A stretch of DNA of 64,000 nucleotides from Rhizobium sp. NXC24 (GCF_002944315.1 NZ_CP024311.1:3324501-3388500); one strand, 5' to 3'. Shown: positions 1-8,574, numbered from the stretch's first letter. The notes: a model not told the origin generated them from the sequence alone. Numbers and translations: made by a program.

Positions 1-386
1 GATTTCACCCATTTCGACGGACCCGCTATCCCCAGACCGTCAATCGCTTCCATTTGGAGGTCTCGGTCGGGAAACATTGCCTCATACTCCCTGTAATCGT
101 GCAGAGAGCGTGCAAATGCCGGAAAGGCGACGACCGCCCGTTCGCCCTGCGGCGGCAATGCCTTCAGCAGCAGCGACCGGATGGTATCGGCATCCGCCTG
201 CAGCATCGGAACCGGCATGTTCGAACTGATGTCGATGGCCCGCCCTTCGCTGTCGATCAATTGCTGCGCCGCAAGCGTAGGAAATCGCGCGCCCAGCCCG
301 ATCGCAATAGCGCTGGCGGTATTGGCGATCAGCCCGAGCGGCAGATCCGGATTGATGACGATGGCGAGGCGGATATCGGGAAGCAT
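1..386 (-). CDS. DUF2000 family protein (C-terminus cut by window edge)
   Basis: I read this frame directly on the minus strand. It starts at an ATG at 386, gives 128 codons and is still open at the window edge, so the C-terminus is missing. The N-terminus MLPDIRLAIVINPDLPLGLI and the later stretch AIAIGLGARFP resemble DUF2000 proteins, which are small and have a fold related to peptidyl-tRNA hydrolase 2. Their function is not known. The gene is divergent from an Lrp-type regulator 131 bp away. In many proteobacteria DUF2000 genes pair with Lrp/AsnC regulators, so it is probably that regulator's target. The family call is from memory of the motif pattern. Confidence 0.72.
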   Translation of the reverse strand, partial: MLPDIRLAIVINPDLPLGLIANTASAIAIGLGARFPTLAAQQLIDSEGRAIDISSNMPVPMLQADADTIRSLLLKALPPQGERAVVAFPAFARSLHDYREYEAMFPDRDLQMEAIDGLGIAGPSKWVK

Positions 387-517
387 GGGAAACCTGTTGC
401 TGGTGTCGATGTTCCCAAAAGAATATCCTGGGCGTCGCGGAGATTCTTACCTTTTATTGCCAATACTTGGCTATATATGGCAGACTCTACCCATATCGAC
501 CCATAATAAGGCGACAT

Positions 518-997
518 ATGCCCTCCGCACTTGAACCGATCGACCTGAGAATCCTCGAAGCACTCCAAAAGGACGGACGCCTGACCAATCAGGCACTTTC
601 GTCCGAAGTCGGACTCTCCACCTCCCCATGCTGGCGGCGTGTGCGTCAATTGGAAGAAACAGGGGTCATCCAGGGCTATACGGCAAGCCTCGACAGGCGC
701 CAGATCGGCCTCGGCGTCCTGGCTTTTATCAGGGTGAAGATCGATAGCCACAGCGAGGCCGAAGCCGAGGAATTCTCGCGCGACCTGCTAAAGCTGAGCG
801 AAGTCGTAGCATGCTACAGCATCGCCGGAGACTCGGATTTCCTGCTGCAGGTCGTTGCAGCGGACCTCGACAGCTACGCGGATTTCGCGATGGCGGCCGT
901 TCGCCGATTGCCCCGTATCAAGGAAATGCAGACGACGTTCGTGCTCAAGGAAATCAAGCCTTTCAAGGGGTTTCCGCTGGGTGTCGGGCAGCGATAA
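518..997 (+). CDS. Lrp/AsnC family transcriptional regulator
   Basis: This 159-residue protein has the usual Lrp/AsnC length. An N-terminal winged helix-turn-helix lies at about residues 5-60, with the recognition-helix region LSTSPCWRRVRQLEETGVI. A C-terminal RAM (AsnC ligand-binding) domain spans about residues 70-150. I chose the ATG at 518 because MPSALEPIDLRILEALQKDG is the typical start; the longer frame from 467 adds an unconvincing leader. It is divergent from the DUF2000 gene, and the 131-bp gap probably carries operators for both. Family members sense amino acids or similar small molecules. The ligand here is unknown. Confidence 0.88.
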   Translation: MPSALEPIDLRILEALQKDGRLTNQALSSEVGLSTSPCWRRVRQLEETGVIQGYTASLDRRQIGLGVLAFIRVKIDSHSEAEAEEFSRDLLKLSEVVACYSIAGDSDFLLQVVAADLDSYADFAMAAVRRLPRIKEMQTTFVLKEIKPFKGFPLGVGQR

Positions 998-1127
998 CGG
1001 CCCAAGACGAATTTGCTCGTTCACTGGTCAACACTTGGCTGCTGCGCATGCCTCGACAGCCCTTTACGTTTGGGCCGAAGGCATCCTATGCTTAGGTGAG
1101 TGGCAGGCCGGTCGGGGAGGTTGTTGA

Positions 1128-2195
1128 ATGTCGGCACTCCCTTTCTCGAAGATTTCTGAGCCGCTGAGCGCGCTGCTTGCTGCAATCGGTCTCGTGACCG
1201 TTGCTGCGCTCACCATGCCGGACATGACCGGACAGACTAGGCTCATTCTGGAAGTCCTGCTTGCCGGCATCTGGGCTGCCTATGTCCTGCAATTGATCGA
1301 AACGCTGATCGTCCGTCGGACAAAAAAAGTTCGCGACAAGGGGCCGGAAATAGTCGTCGATGTGCTCGCCGTTCTCATCCCCATGGCTGCGTTCCTGTTC
1401 GTCGGCGGCCGCGACCAAAGCCTCTATTGTGCCATCTGGCTGCTGAAACCCCTGCGCGGCTCGAACTTCTTCCGACTATTGGGCAGGGTCCTCACTAAAG
1501 AGGCGCCCAACCTGATCGGCGTCACTTCGATCTTCGGCATTGTTCTATTCGGCGCGGCACTCGCAGCCTATGTCATCGAGCGCGATGTCCAGCCCGACAA
1601 GTTCGGCAGCATACCCCTGGCGATGTGGTGGGCGGTAGTGACCTTATCGACCACCGGCTACGGCGACGAGATTCCGCAAAGCTTCGCCGGCCGCGTTCTC
1701 GCCGGACTGGTTATGATGAGCGGCATCGGCATCTTTGCCCTTTGGGCCGGCATCCTCGCCACCGGCTTCTACGAAGAGGTCCGCCGCCAGGACTTCGTGC
1801 GCAATTGGCAGTTGGTTGCGGCCGTGCCGCTGTTCCAAAAACTTGGTTCTGCCGCACTGATCGAGATCGTACGGGCGCTGAGGCCGCGCGTCGTACCGGC
1901 GGGCACCGCAATCTGCCGCAAGGGCGACACGGGCGATCAGATGTTTTTCATCGTCGAAGGCCGCGTCAGCGTCGCGACACCACATCCGGTGGAGCTCGGC
2001 TCCGGCAGCTTCTTCGGCGAGATGGCGCTGATCAGCGGCGAACCCCGCTCGGCAACCGTCAGCGCCGTCACCGAGGTCTCGCTCCTCTCGCTCTATTCCG
2101 CCGACTTCCAGATGCTGTCCAGCAGCAGCCCGGAGATCGCCGACATCATTCGCAAAACAGCACTCGAGCGCCGCGGTACGACACCGAAGACTTGA
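1128..2195 (+). CDS. Cyclic-nucleotide-gated potassium channel (MloK1 type)
   Basis: This inner-membrane K+ channel has 355 residues, the length I recall for MloK1 of Mesorhizobium loti. Hydrophobic segments cover about residues 15-150 (S1-S5). A pore helix leads to the selectivity filter TTGYGD at residues 175-180, followed by the S6 helix. A C-terminal cyclic-nucleotide-binding domain lies at about residues 225-345, with the phosphate-binding cassette FFGEMALISGEPRSATV including the conserved Arg. S4 lacks the dense arginine ladder of voltage-gated channels, as in MloK1. Binding of cAMP should open the pore. The gene stands alone, with short gaps on both sides. Confidence 0.9.
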   Translation: MSALPFSKISEPLSALLAAIGLVTVAALTMPDMTGQTRLILEVLLAGIWAAYVLQLIETLIVRRTKKVRDKGPEIVVDVLAVLIPMAAFLFVGGRDQSLYCAIWLLKPLRGSNFFRLLGRVLTKEAPNLIGVTSIFGIVLFGAALAAYVIERDVQPDKFGSIPLAMWWAVVTLSTTGYGDEIPQSFAGRVLAGLVMMSGIGIFALWAGILATGFYEEVRRQDFVRNWQLVAAVPLFQKLGSAALIEIVRALRPRVVPAGTAICRKGDTGDQMFFIVEGRVSVATPHPVELGSGSFFGEMALISGEPRSATVSAVTEVSLLSLYSADFQMLSSSSPEIADIIRKTALERRGTTPKT

Positions 2196-2342
2196 GGGCG
2201 ACGCCGATGGCTCGGCCCCGTTGACCTTCTATACGACCGTTTCGTAATCTGTTGGCGGTGACAAAATCGATATCGTTGCGTCGCCTCGGCGCTGCCTCCT
2301 CATTTGGTGACGCTTGTTCTGATCCCACTTCGGCACGGCTCA

Positions 2343-3265
2343 ATGCATCCGAGACTACTCAAGACATTCCTGGCGGTTGCCCGAAATCGGAATTTCACTC
2401 GTGCGGCCGAGGAGGTGAATCTCGCGCAATCGAGCGTGAGCGATCAAATCCAGTCGCTCGAAACCGAACTGGGCACTAAGCTCTTTATTCGGTTGAGATC
2501 GGGCTTGGAACTCACGGCAGCGGGCGAAGCACTGAGACCCTATGCCGAAGAAATTCTGATGATGGCGGACGAGGCGCGTGCGGCCGTCGAGGCAGCCTCG
2601 GGGCGCACCGCGGGAACGGTGACGATCGGCGCACTGGAGACGATTGCTTCCGTGAGGCTTCCGCAATGGCTGGCGGCTTTTCAAAGCAATCATCCTGATG
2701 TCAATCTGCGGCTGAAAGTTGCAGGCAGCGGCGATCTATTGCGGAAGGTCGAAGACGGCGAGATCGATGTCGCCTTCTGTTTTGACAACGCCTGGCGAAG
2801 CGGATGATATCGGCGGAGCCATTGGTTCTTATCGCGCCTCCTGGGCAGGAATCCTTATCGAAAGGAGGCGATTTGGCTGCGCTTGCTTCTACGAGCTTCG
2901 TCGCAACCGAGGCCGGTTGCATCTATCGACACCTGTTCGACAAGGTCTTCGACGAGGCTGGGATAGCGGCACCGAAACTCGCCGCCGAAGTCGGCAGCAT
3001 CGGTACAATTGCCCGGCTCGTGGCAGCCGGTACAGGGATGAGCCTGGTTCCGCGGCTTGCGGTCGCCGACGCCCTCGATCGCGGCGAAATCAACGAGCTG
3101 CCCTGGCCCGGCCCAACCCGGACAGCGTCGCTTGTGATGATTTGGCGGCGCAGGCGTGTTCAGCCCCCAGCCTTGAAATTGTTGCTGGCAGCCGAAAGCA
3201 ACGGTTTCGTACCCGCTAAACCAACCGGTGCCCGCCCTCGACATGCAGTATCGTTCCCGTTGTGA
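2343..3265 (+). pseudogene. LysR family transcriptional regulator, frameshifted
   Basis: Two consecutive frames together encode one LysR protein of about 305 residues. The first, from the ATG at 2343, carries the winged helix-turn-helix (MHPRLLKTFLAVARNRNF and following) and the start of the effector domain, and stops at 2807. The second covers about 2786-3265 and continues the effector domain (ISAEPLVLIAPPG onward). The shift from frame 0 to frame 2 fits loss of one base; an extra C near 2789 would join the two reading frames cleanly. The 3' end overlaps the convergent SDR gene by about 50 bp. It is either a recent pseudogene or a sequencing error. A LysR and an SDR often form a regulator-target pair, though usually divergently. 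Confidence 0.8.
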
Positions 3266-3950
3266 AAGCATTGCCCATCAGGAAACTGATGGCGTCGGCG
3301 ATATCTTCCGGTTGTCCTACGCGCCCAACCGGCAGCCGTTTTGCCATGGCGTTCAGCGTCTCGTCCTTCTTGTCGCCGGCAACGAGCGTCCAGATCGGTG
3401 TGTCGACCCAGCCGGGCGAAACGGCATTCACACGGATTGGCGCCAACTCGACCGCGAGCGCCCGGACCAGCCCTTCCAAGCCCGCATTGACGGCGGCAAC
3501 AACCGACCCTCGCGCCGCTGGACGATAGGCCGCGATACCGGATGTGAAGGTGATGGAGCCAGTTGGAGAGAGTGCTGGCGCGCCATATTTCGCCAGCAAT
3601 AGCGGTCCGTAGAATTTGCTTTCCACAACCTTTTGCGCAGCTTTGAGATCCAGCGAGGGCAGCAGCTCATAAGCACCTTCGATATCGGCGGCTGTGCTCA
3701 CGATATGGTCGAGCCGACCGACCCGCTCGAATAGATCGGCAACCTGGCCTTCCTGCGTGATATCGGTCGCGATCGTGGAAAGTGCCGGATTTTGGAATTC
3801 CGCGCCGGTGCGCTTCAGTTTGTCCGCGTTCCGCCCAACGATGATGACCTCGGCACCGACGGCGAGCGAGCGTTTCGCCAGCGCCAAGCCCATTCCAGAG
3901 CTGCCGCCAACAATAAGAATTCTTGAATTCACGATTTCAGCAATTGCCAT
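3216..3950 (-). CDS. Short-chain dehydrogenase/reductase-like protein lacking the YxxxK motif
   Basis: This Rossmann-fold protein of about 244 residues has the glycine-rich nucleotide motif GGSSGMGLALA near the N-terminus and the SDR C-terminal pattern RVNAVSPGWVDTP, followed by GQPEDIADAISFL. Where classical SDRs have Tyr-x-x-x-Lys, this sequence reads VVAAVN, so both catalytic residues appear to be replaced. An atypical SDR group with this feature exists in proteobacteria; its chemistry is unclear. I chose the ATG at 3950 because GGGA lies nine bases upstream. In-frame starts at 3959, 3965 and 3977 (GTG) are possible. The gene converges on the broken LysR gene. Confidence 0.8.
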   Translation of the reverse strand: MAIAEIVNSRILIVGGSSGMGLALAKRSLAVGAEVIIVGRNADKLKRTGAEFQNPALSTIATDITQEGQVADLFERVGRLDHIVSTAADIEGAYELLPSLDLKAAQKVVESKFYGPLLLAKYGAPALSPTGSITFTSGIAAYRPAARGSVVAAVNAGLEGLVRALAVELAPIRVNAVSPGWVDTPIWTLVAGDKKDETLNAMAKRLPVGRVGQPEDIADAISFLMGNAFTTGTILHVEGGHRLV

Positions 3951-4142
3951 GTCTTTCATTCCCATACGGATGACCACGGCCGAGAACTCGCAGAGACGCG
4001 CAAGGAGGGGAAACGGAGAAAAACGATAGTGCTATCGGAGACGCAGATGGAGGCATACCGCCGCCAACAAAGCAGTTGCAATTCCCTACACCTGCGTTAT
4101 CCCCTTGAGGAGGACATCCCTTCAGCGGGGCGCGACATCGTC

Positions 4143-5117
4143 ATGGATTCGATCCTCTATTCCACTCCAGACAATCCGGTGCCGGAAAACCGCACCGAGG
4201 GGTTCTTCGAGTCATTTGACGGGCGAAAGCTGCGCTACGTCGTCTTCCGCTGCGAGCAGCCGGTCGCCAAGGGCACCGTGGTGCTGATGCAGGGTCGCAA
4301 CGAGTTCATCGAGAAATATTTCGAAACGATCCGCGACTTGACCAAAAAGGGTCTCTGGGTCGCAACCTTCGATCTGCGCGGCCAAGGCGGCTCCGAGCGG
4401 CTGTTGAAGGACCCGCTGCGCGGACATGTCAGACGCTTCTCGGACTATGAGCGTGACCTGACCGCCTTTCTCGACAAGATCGTGCTGCCGGATACGCGCC
4501 TGCCGTTCTTCCTGCTGGCGCACTCGACCGGTGGACTGATCGCATTGTCGGCGGCGCCGCGGCTTGCGACCCGGATCGAGCGCATGGTGCTGTCGGCGCC
4601 CTTCGTTGGCCTCACCGGCCACGGCGTCTCGCCCGGCCTCATCCGCTCTCTCTCCGGCATAGTCTGCGCTCTTGGTCTTGGCCGGATGCAGTTCAGCAAA
4701 ACTATCAAGGAAAAGCCGTTTCCGGAAAATCCGTTGACGACGGACGAGCTGCGTTATCGGCGCAATATCGCCATCGCAACGGCCTACCCGCAGCTCACCT
4801 TGGGACCGCCGACGGCGCGCTGGCTGCTGGAAGCATTCCGCGCGATCGATCGCGTCAACACGCCCGAACATCTCTTTTCCATCACCATTCCGACCGTGTT
4901 GATCGCGCCGACCCGCGACGGCGTCGTGCCCTATGCCGACCAGGAACGATTGTCGCGCTATTTCCGCGCAGCGCAGCTCGTGCCTATTCACGGCGCCAAA
5001 CACGAGATTCTTCAGGAGCGGGACGTCTATCGCAACGCCGCCCTCGCCGCCATCAACGCCTTCATCCCCGGCAGCGATGCCGAGGCGAATACGGATATGG
5101 CGGGAGTGGGGATTTAG
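4143..5117 (+). CDS. Alpha/beta hydrolase, lysophospholipase (PldB-like)
   Basis: This is a serine hydrolase of about 324 residues. It shows the nucleophile elbow AHSTGG (Ser), an acid residue in APTRDGVVPY and the catalytic histidine in HGAKHEIL near the C-terminus. The segment FDLRGQGGSERLL is typical of monoglyceride lipase/lysophospholipase L2 relatives. Predicted substrates are lysophospholipids or monoacylglycerols. The start is uncertain. MDSILYSTPDNPVPEN at 4143 looks like the natural beginning, but an in-frame ATG at 4047 has a better ribosome site (CGGAG six bases upstream), and the frame extends to a GTG at 4029. It is followed closely by the convergent hisN-like gene. Confidence 0.82.
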   Translation: MDSILYSTPDNPVPENRTEGFFESFDGRKLRYVVFRCEQPVAKGTVVLMQGRNEFIEKYFETIRDLTKKGLWVATFDLRGQGGSERLLKDPLRGHVRRFSDYERDLTAFLDKIVLPDTRLPFFLLAHSTGGLIALSAAPRLATRIERMVLSAPFVGLTGHGVSPGLIRSLSGIVCALGLGRMQFSKTIKEKPFPENPLTTDELRYRRNIAIATAYPQLTLGPPTARWLLEAFRAIDRVNTPEHLFSITIPTVLIAPTRDGVVPYADQERLSRYFRAAQLVPIHGAKHEILQERDVYRNAALAAINAFIPGSDAEANTDMAGVGI

Positions 5118-5146
5118 AGCGGGATCGCGAACCCGAAAACGTATAG

Positions 5147-5920
5147 CTAGCGCGACAGGATCGCCATTGCCTGATCATAGACCGCGCGGCTGCCGGCGGC
5201 GATGATCGTGCCGCCCTTTTCCGGCCGACCGCCGTCCCAGGTGGTGATGATGCCGCCCGCCTGCTCGATGACGGGGATAATGCCGCCGACATCGTAGGGC
5301 TTCAGCGAATTTTCGATGACGAGATCGACGTGACCGGCGGCGAGCAGCGCATAGGCATAGCAATCCGTGCCGTAGCGGAACAGGCGCACCTGGCTCTCAA
5401 TCTCGCGATATTTTGCCAACTCCTTGCCGACGAAAAGATGCGGCGAAGTGGTGAAGAGAATGGCATTCGACAGGCTGCCGCAATCACGAACCAGCAGCCG
5501 CCTTTCGCCTTCCGGGCCGGAATAGGTCGAGCCGTTGCCGTCGGCGAAATAGCGCTCGCCCGTAAACGGCTGGTCGATCATGCCCATGACGGCGCGTCCG
5601 TTTTTCTGCAGGCCGATCAGCGTCCCCCAGACAGGCACACCGGAAATGAAGGCCCGGGTACCATCGATCGGATCGATCACCCAGACATGTTCCCTATCCA
5701 GACCGACATCGCCGTGCTCTTCGCCCAGGATGCCGTGGTCGGGAAACTCCGCCTCGATCAAGGTGCGAATCGCCACTTCGGCGGCGCGGTCGCCCTCGGT
5801 TACCGGGTCGAACCCCTGAGCCTCCTTGTTAACCACGTCGACGCCGGCGCGAAAGCGCGGCAGGGTCTCAGCCTTGGCCGCCTCGGCCAGACGATAGAAG
5901 AAGGCACGATCAGGAAGCAT
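5147..5920 (-). CDS. hisN: Inositol-monophosphatase family, histidinol-phosphatase (HisN type)
   Basis: This 257-residue protein belongs to the Mg2+-dependent, Li+-sensitive phosphatase superfamily. Metal-binding motifs are GEEHG (about residues 66-70) and WVIDPIDGTRAF. The C-terminal YDVGGIIPVIEQAGG is the usual third motif. Its closeness to rhizobial HisN proteins suggests it removes phosphate from L-histidinol phosphate, the penultimate step of histidine synthesis. Inositol-1-phosphate or related sugar phosphates cannot be excluded. The MmgR/suhB-type small RNA lies 180 bp upstream on the other strand, and the Rfam name 'suhB' reflects a similar neighbourhood. Confidence 0.82.
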   Translation of the reverse strand: MLPDRAFFYRLAEAAKAETLPRFRAGVDVVNKEAQGFDPVTEGDRAAEVAIRTLIEAEFPDHGILGEEHGDVGLDREHVWVIDPIDGTRAFISGVPVWGTLIGLQKNGRAVMGMIDQPFTGERYFADGNGSTYSGPEGERRLLVRDCGSLSNAILFTTSPHLFVGKELAKYREIESQVRLFRYGTDCYAYALLAAGHVDLVIENSLKPYDVGGIIPVIEQAGGIITTWDGGRPEKGGTIIAAGSRAVYDQAMAILSR

Positions 5921-6102
5921 GGTCGATCCGGATAAATGACGGGACGGGCGAAGTCATAGCGCATAAACGCGGCGAAGCAAACCAAATGCCGTTGCGAGAG
6001 GCGGATTGCCCGGAGATCAGGCAGAAATCCAGCGATTGCCTAAATATTTTGCACCGCAATAATCTGCTTGACATTTGTGCAATGCAACAGCAATATCCCC
6101 TT
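5921..6102. other. Intergenic region with small-RNA promoter
   Basis: No convincing open frame occurs between the hisN start and the small RNA. The right end holds the sigma70-type promoter described separately. The left part presumably carries the hisN promoter, but I could not pick clear boxes. Confidence 0.5.
6068..6096 (+). promoter_or_regulatory. Sigma70-type promoter of the small RNA
   Basis: A perfect -35 box TTGACA at 6068-6073 is separated by 17 bases from CAATAT at 6091-6096, a good rhizobial -10. The predicted start at about 6103 coincides with the first base of the conserved RNA structure. Confidence 0.8.
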
Positions 6103-6180
6103 ACAGTCTTCTGACTGTAAATACCCTCCTTGGGTGTTTCCTCCCTAGACTTAGCCGCGCCACAAGCGCGGTTCTTTTTT
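6103..6180 (+). ncRNA. mmgR: Alpha-r8 / MmgR ('suhB' family) trans-acting small RNA
   Basis: This is a transcript of about 78 nt. It opens with a perfect hairpin: the eight-base arms TTACAGTC and GACTGTAA flank TTCT (6101-6120). The unpaired middle contains two CU-rich anti-Shine-Dalgarno motifs, CCCTCC and CCTCCC, around GGGTGTTT. It ends in a Rho-independent terminator (CCGCGC-CACAA-GCGCGG, then a T run to 6180). Length, order of parts and the CCTCCTTGGGTGTTTCCTCC core match the alpha-r8 family as I remember it. In Sinorhizobium, MmgR limits polyhydroxybutyrate accumulation. Two exposed UCCUCC-like loops suggest it blocks ribosome sites of target mRNAs. Confidence 0.88.
6155..6180 (+). terminator. 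Rho-independent terminator of the small RNA
   Basis: The six-base stem CCGCGC (6155-6160) pairs with GCGCGG (6166-6171) across the loop CACAA and is followed by TTCTTTTTT. Confidence 0.85.
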
Positions 6181-6402
6181 GTCCGGCCTATTTGTTTCAT
6201 GGGAATGGCGCGGCAGATGCGCTCGATCTCAGCCTTGGCGGGCGAGAAAGCAATTTCATTGGTTTAGGAATTGCGATACCGGACGCGCTGCATATTCAAC
6301 AGCCTAGCGCAATTTCTAAGCCATTGAAATTGCCAGAGCGGGGGTCCGTTTCTTGCTGACTCTATTCAGAGACTAAGCGCGCCCTGACCTACCCCCTCTC
6401 TT
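6181..6402. other. Intergenic region without recognised features
   Basis: About 220 bp lie between the small RNA and the terminator hairpin of the N-formylglutamate amidohydrolase gene. I see no plausible gene, RNA or strong promoter here. Confidence 0.4.
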
Positions 6403-6442
6403 GCAAAATCAGCACTTAGCTAAAGCTAAATGCTGATTTTGC
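6403..6442. terminator. Long hairpin downstream of the amidohydrolase gene
   Basis: Two 18-base arms (6403-6420 and 6425-6442) are inverted repeats with one mismatch, which becomes a G-U pair, around the loop TAAA. The arms end in AAAATC/GATTTT, so the structure can terminate in either direction. A smaller GC hairpin (CTCGCCC-GCAA-GGGGCGAG) follows at 6447-6464. Confidence 0.7.
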
Positions 6443-6471
6443 TTTCTCGCCCGCAAGGGGCGAGATACCCC

Positions 6472-7356
6472 CTACTCCGCCGCCAGCGCCGGATCGCCTG
6501 CGTAGGATTCCACATGCTCGGCCATGCGCTTCATGAACAGGGTGATGGCTGCGGCGACGGCACCAAAATCCGACCGTTTCTCCAGCGTCGTTTCATCGAC
6601 GTAGAGTGAGCGGTTAACCTCGATCTGCAGGGCATGAAGTCCACGGGAGGGGCGGCCATAATGCTCGGTGATGAAGCCGCCGGCATAGGGCTTGTTGCGC
6701 ACGGCGTTAAAGCCGAGCTCGTCGAGAATCTGCATGGCGGCGCGCGACAGGTCCGCCGAGGCGCTCGTTCCGTAGCGGTCGCCAAGGATGAAATCGGGTC
6801 GCACATTGCTGCCGGCGATGCGGATATTGCCCGGCATGGAATGGCAGTCGACCAGAACGCCGAAGCCGAATTTGACATGGGTGCGGGCAATCAACCGGCG
6901 CAGCGTCGCATGGTAAGGCTTGTAGATCGTATCGATGCGCCTCAGCGCATCCTCGACCGGCACCCGGCGGGCGTAGATTTCCATGTTTTCGGCAACGATG
7001 CGCGGAATGGTGCCGAGACCGCCGGCGACTCGCAGCGAATTGATGTTGGCATAGGGCGGCAACACGCCGTCGAACATACGCGGGTCGAGCTCATAGGGCT
7101 CGCGGTTGACATCTATATAGGCGCGCGGGAAATTGGCGAGCAGCAGCGGCGCGCCGAGAGCGCTTGCCGCCGAAAACAGCTCATCGACATAATGATCTTC
7201 CGAGCGGCGAATGGCGATGCCCTGCAGGCGGGACTGGGCGATAAAATCCGGTGGATAGATGCGGCCGCTATGGGGCGAGCTGTAGACAAAGGGAATTGTC
7301 TGAGAGACGGGCTCCGATACCTCAAAAATCTCGAAATTACGCATTTCTGCGGACAT
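6472..7356 (-). CDS. N-formylglutamate amidohydrolase family protein
   Basis: This protein of about 294 residues has the FGase-family N-terminus (FVYSSPHSGRIYPPDF) and the conserved stretches NFPRAYIDVNREPYELDP and VLVDCHSMPG. The enzyme splits N-formyl-L-glutamate to formate and glutamate in one histidine-degradation route. Stand-alone members like this may act on other N-formyl or N-acyl amino acids. No hut genes are in the window, so a hut role is unsupported. The ATG at 7356 was chosen among several (7392, 7368, 7344) without a decisive ribosome site. It is divergent from cpdR. Confidence 0.85.
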   Translation of the reverse strand: MSAEMRNFEIFEVSEPVSQTIPFVYSSPHSGRIYPPDFIAQSRLQGIAIRRSEDHYVDELFSAASALGAPLLLANFPRAYIDVNREPYELDPRMFDGVLPPYANINSLRVAGGLGTIPRIVAENMEIYARRVPVEDALRRIDTIYKPYHATLRRLIARTHVKFGFGVLVDCHSMPGNIRIAGSNVRPDFILGDRYGTSASADLSRAAMQILDELGFNAVRNKPYAGGFITEHYGRPSRGLHALQIEVNRSLYVDETTLEKRSDFGAVAAAITLFMKRMAEHVESYAGDPALAAE

Positions 7357-7641
7357 CAACGTCTTTACCATGTCAACAACTTGTCGCAGCATCCATGTTG
7401 CCAGTTGCTCGCCCGCAAGTCCATACTAACTTAAGCAAAATGGCCTTATACAAAGGGCCGCTACGGAAATGCCCGAAAGCACGATCCTTAAGACAGCGAA
7501 GCGGTCTTGGGAGGCGATTATGCTGCAACGGACGAACGCGAATGGCTTTGTCCTGACCCGACCATTCACCGCTTGTTTACGGCCAACGACTAAGTTGGAC
7601 GCTGGACAAGTCCAACAAGACAGAAGTTGATTAGCGAACAG

Positions 7642-8007
7642 ATGATGACCCAGAAGATACTCCTTGCCGAAGATGACAACGACATGCGTCGGTTCCTTGT
7701 GAAGGCGCTGGAAAAGGCCGGCTACAAGGTCTTGTCCTTTGACAATGGAGCAAGCGCCTACGACCGGCTGCGCGAGGAGCCCTTTTCGCTGCTGCTTACC
7801 GACATTGTCATGCCGGAGATGGATGGCATCGAACTGGCGCGCCGCGCCACCGAGCTCGATCCGGATCTGAAGGTGATGTTCATCACCGGCTTCGCCGCTG
7901 TCGCGCTGAACCCCGATTCGAAAGCGCCGAAGGATGCCAAGGTACTTTCCAAGCCTTTCCACCTGCGCGAGCTGGTCGACGAAGTCAACAAACTCCTTGC
8001 CGCCTAA
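7642..8007 (+). CDS. cpdR: Response regulator CpdR
   Basis: This is a single-domain receiver of about 121 residues. It has the acidic pair in LLAEDDNDMRRF, the phospho-acceptor Asp in LLLTDIVMPEMDG, the Thr/Gly switch in FITGF, and the conserved Lys in LSKPFHLREL. No output domain is present. The sequence is the typical rhizobial CpdR1. When unphosphorylated, CpdR localises ClpXP to the pole and promotes degradation of CtrA and other cell-cycle proteins; phosphorylation by the CckA-ChpT relay blocks this. Tandem ATGs at 7642 and 7645 are both plausible starts. The TTG at 7627 is less likely. tRNA-Val follows on the same strand. Confidence 0.93.
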   Translation: MMTQKILLAEDDNDMRRFLVKALEKAGYKVLSFDNGASAYDRLREEPFSLLLTDIVMPEMDGIELARRATELDPDLKVMFITGFAAVALNPDSKAPKDAKVLSKPFHLRELVDEVNKLLAA

Positions 8008-8047
8008 GGCTTCCGGCGGCAACGTCACAAAACCGAAAAAAAGCCTA

Positions 8048-8076
8048 TTGACGGCTACCAAGGTTTTGTGATCTAT
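8048..8076 (+). promoter_or_regulatory. Candidate tRNA promoter
   Basis: TTGACG at 8048-8053 is separated by 17 bases from ATCTAT at 8071-8076. The tRNA begins 16 bases further on. Confidence 0.5.
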
Positions 8077-8091
8077 GCGCCGCCATCGGAT

Positions 8092-8166
<75 letters not shown>

Positions 8167-8174
8167 TCCTTTTC

Positions 8175-8206
8175 AAGGGCTTAGCGAGAAATCGCTGAGC
8201 CCTTTT
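8175..8206 (+). terminator. Rho-independent terminator after tRNA-Val
   Basis: AAGGGCTTAGCG pairs with CGCTGAGCCCTT across AGAAAT, with one G-U pair, and runs into a short T tract. Confidence 0.8.
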
Positions 8207-8349
8207 CGCATAAAGGCCCCAAGGTACATCGCACCTCAATAGCGTTCAGAGTTCTGCCACCAGAAGCGCGCATTCCGCTGCTATGCTTGACCTTGGAGAG
8301 CGCTTGACTTGCTGATTGGTCGTGTCACCCTCTGAACAGAATAGAATGG

Positions 8350-8574
8350 ATGTCTGCTATGACCCCAGCCCGGTTCACCGAATGCCTTCTGCATATCCGC
8401 TGGACGCCGCTCAACCTGGCGAGCGCTCTGCAATGCGACTTGTCTTGGGTGGAAGCGATGGAGGCTGGAAACGCTGAAGTGCCCGAAGGCTTGGCAGCAT
8501 GGCTTGAAACCCTGGCGCAATGCCATGAGACGGCAGGCATTCCGACGAAGTACCGCGGGCGCGGACACGATTGA
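8350..8574 (+). CDS. Small hypothetical protein, possible HTH-like
   Basis: This is a 74-residue protein beginning MSAMTPARFTECLLHIRWTP; an internal ATG at 8359 could be the real start. The pattern WTPLNLASALQCDLSWVEAMEAG resembles a short helix-turn-helix of the lambda-repressor type, and I recall similar small rhizobial proteins. The function is unknown. It is followed 34 bp later by another small gene on the same strand. Confidence 0.6.
   Translation: MSAMTPARFTECLLHIRWTPLNLASALQCDLSWVEAMEAGNAEVPEGLAAWLETLAQCHETAGIPTKYRGRGHD

Noticed and set aside
467..517. Upstream extension of the Lrp gene
   Set aside because: The added residues are not Lrp-like, and the ATG at 518 gives the standard N-terminus.
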